Source: Aliagarivorans marinus DSM 23064
GTDB taxonomy: Bacteria; Pseudomonadota; Gammaproteobacteria; Enterobacterales; Celerinatantimonadaceae
Length of the DNA: 64,000 nucleotides
Direction: 5' to 3'
Assembly (NCBI RefSeq): GCF_000429485.1
Contig: NZ_AUBY01000009.1
Location: 62,001-126,000, forward strand
The translations under genes and the position numbers were made by a program. Positions 62,858-64,000 of this stretch are shown piece after piece (positions within the stretch are counted from its first letter, which is position 1; each line of letters opens with the position of its first letter). The notes under the pieces are model-generated. The model was not told the origin of the DNA. It searched no databases and was given only the letters and a program-made list of their open reading frames with translations.

Positions 62858-64000
62858 ATGAAATTGAAAGCGCTTACAATTGCACTAGTCTCAAGCGGCA
62901 TGCTGTTCAGTGGCACTGCAGCGGCTGGCGAGTTTAGCTTTGGTGGTTACGCTCGCTACGGCGCTACCTACCAAGGTAGCGAAGATGCACTATACGTGGG
63001 TCCTGCTGGTGAACTGAATGGTCGCAGTGCCGGTCGTTTGGGTAACGAATATAACGGTGGCGAATTCCAGTTCAACTACCACACTGAAGCGGCAAGCGGT
63101 GCTAAATGGCAAGTTGGTGTAATGCTGGACCACTGGACAGCTTACGATTGGTGGAGCTCAGGTGACGTTGCTTTGAAAAAAGCCTTTGCTGCAGGTACTG
63201 GTATCTTCGCCTCTCAACCTGATATGACTGTTTGGGCTGGCCGTCGCTTCCATCAACGTCCTCAGACTAACTTGATGGACTACTTCTGGATGAGCCACGA
63301 TGGCCAAGGCGGTGGTTTTGATAACCTCGACTTGGGCGGTGCCAAACTAAACATTGGCGTTGTTGGTCAAGTTGACTGTGGTTCTCACCCAGATCCTGAT
63401 GTGAACGGTGTTGGCTGCCATGGCAACGACAGTGGTGTTTACGCGCTAACCAGTAAGCTGCACGGCATCACCATGGGCTCTGCGACGTTAGACCTGTATG
63501 CTAACTATGGCTTTGCCTCAGAAGCTCAGCCTGATAACAGCACCAATGCCTATCAGTTGGCTGCAAATCTGAAGATGTTCGGCCACTCTTTGGTTGTTCG
63601 TTACTCAGACAACGCCAAAGATAGCGTGTTTGACCTAGCTGAAGATCGCGAAGCGCTATTCGTTCACCTAGAAGGTGGCTTTAGCTTCTCTGATACTGCG
63701 GGTATGGACTACGGTATCGGTTACCAAGATATGGATAAAGAAGCGACTAACTACAACGTAGTTGTTCGTCCACATATCTCTTGGAACGACACCCACTCAA
63801 CTTGGCTAGAAGCGGGTTACAGTGTGGTTGACGTAGAAGGCCAAAGCAAAGACAACGAAGCCTGGAAGCTGACTCTGTCGCAAAACATGGCTGTGGGTCC
63901 TCACACTTGGTCTCGTCCAATGCTGCGTTTCTACGCAACTGTGGGTGAAAACGACAACGCCGGTGATAAACAAGATGTGTTTACTCTGGGTGCAATGTGG
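62858..64000 (+). CDS. LamB-type maltoporin/carbohydrate porin 2 (runs off the window)
   Basis: The first 381 codons of a second LamB-family porin. After the signal peptide (IALVSSGMLFSGTAAA) the mature protein follows porin 1 nearly block for block: GYARYGATYQ, GRLGNEYNGGEFQF, TVWAGRRFHQR, DYFWMSHDGQGGGFDNLDLG and RPHISWNDTHSTWLEAGYSVVD. The frame is open at the last base after GAMW, where porin 1 needs only four more residues, so the gene is almost complete. The main differences are in surface-loop stretches. Same operator at the start. Tandem duplication is the simplest explanation. Confidence 0.9.
   Translation, partial: MKLKALTIALVSSGMLFSGTAAAGEFSFGGYARYGATYQGSEDALYVGPAGELNGRSAGRLGNEYNGGEFQFNYHTEAASGAKWQVGVMLDHWTAYDWWSSGDVALKKAFAAGTGIFASQPDMTVWAGRRFHQRPQTNLMDYFWMSHDGQGGGFDNLDLGGAKLNIGVVGQVDCGSHPDPDVNGVGCHGNDSGVYALTSKLHGITMGSATLDLYANYGFASEAQPDNSTNAYQLAANLKMFGHSLVVRYSDNAKDSVFDLAEDREALFVHLEGGFSFSDTAGMDYGIGYQDMDKEATNYNVVVRPHISWNDTHSTWLEAGYSVVDVEGQSKDNEAWKLTLSQNMAVGPHTWSRPMLRFYATVGENDNAGDKQDVFTLGAMW
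62865..62878. promoter_or_regulatory. LacI-type operator D, inside the start of porin 2
   Basis: TGAAAGCGCTTACA overlaps codons 3-7 of the second porin, at the same place as in porin 1. The extended 16-mer ATTGAAAGCGCTTACA is shared with the reverse complement of operator B. Confidence 0.65.

Noticed and set aside
1-64000. CRISPR arrays, tRNA/rRNA genes, integrases or transposases
   Set aside because: No regularly spaced repeats, no cloverleaf or rRNA segments, and no recombinase motifs were seen in either strand.

Overview
The window is a stretch of bacterial chromosome from a gammaproteobacterium. The gene neighbourhoods glnA-glnL-glnG with divergent typA, def-fmt-rsmB-trkA, dprA-smg, pldB-yigL, metE/metR, yihY-dtd and ydbH-ynbE-ydbL are all familiar from that class. 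A phaB-phaA-phaP-phaC cluster and LamB-type porins point towards the Vibrionales/Aeromonadales/Alteromonadales side rather than the enterics. I cannot name the genus from sequence alone. Genes are tightly packed, many pairs abut or overlap, and I see no rRNA or tRNA genes, insertion sequence, prophage or CRISPR array.

Region by region. 1-2443: the tail of an aspartate/glutamate racemase, a DMT exporter and a convergent DNA photolyase. 2444-3263: a long AT-rich gap with a small structured island. 3264-9103: polyhydroxyalkanoate (PHA) storage, with reductase, thiolase, phasin and class I synthase in a row, then a convergent second reductase and a MarR regulator. 9303-18161: an LRR-like orphan, a LysR/chromate transporter pair, a flavoprotein, a PstS-like periplasmic protein with a histidine-rich tail, and pldB-yigL. 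18289-24804: a DMT transporter, the ydbH-ynbE-ydbL envelope-lipid operon, an orphan LacI regulator and several small conserved unknowns. 24836-34013: potassium uptake (trkH-trkA), rRNA and initiator-tRNA modification (rsmB, fmt, def), and divergently a LysM protein, dprA, smg and a zinc-ribbon protein. 34309-38996: a C4-dicarboxylate carrier and metE/metR.

39001-45909 is the nitrogen control locus: glnG, glnL, a DUF4124 gene and glnA on the minus strand, with divergent typA. A sigma-54 promoter and NtrC boxes can be read upstream of glnA, and one more NtrC box lies in front of glnL. 45978-49292 is a divergent LysR / CBS-domain / membrane-protein module that I cannot assign to a known transporter family. 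49359-55666 holds a diguanylate cyclase, a NIF3-like protein, cardiolipin synthase, a SulP transporter, a 176-bp imperfect palindromic repeat, yihY and dtd.

55889-64000 looks like an oligosaccharide-use locus: a cytoplasmic GH3 glycosidase, a LacI regulator, a MalK-like ATPase without its permeases, and two tandem LamB-type porins, the second cut by the window end. One 14-bp LacI-type operator sequence occurs upstream of lacI and, in reverse orientation, inside the first codons of both porins. This implies a regulon in which the repressor sits on the translation start of the porin genes. That operator set, the unassigned LysR/CBS/membrane module and the palindromic element are the observations most worth following up.
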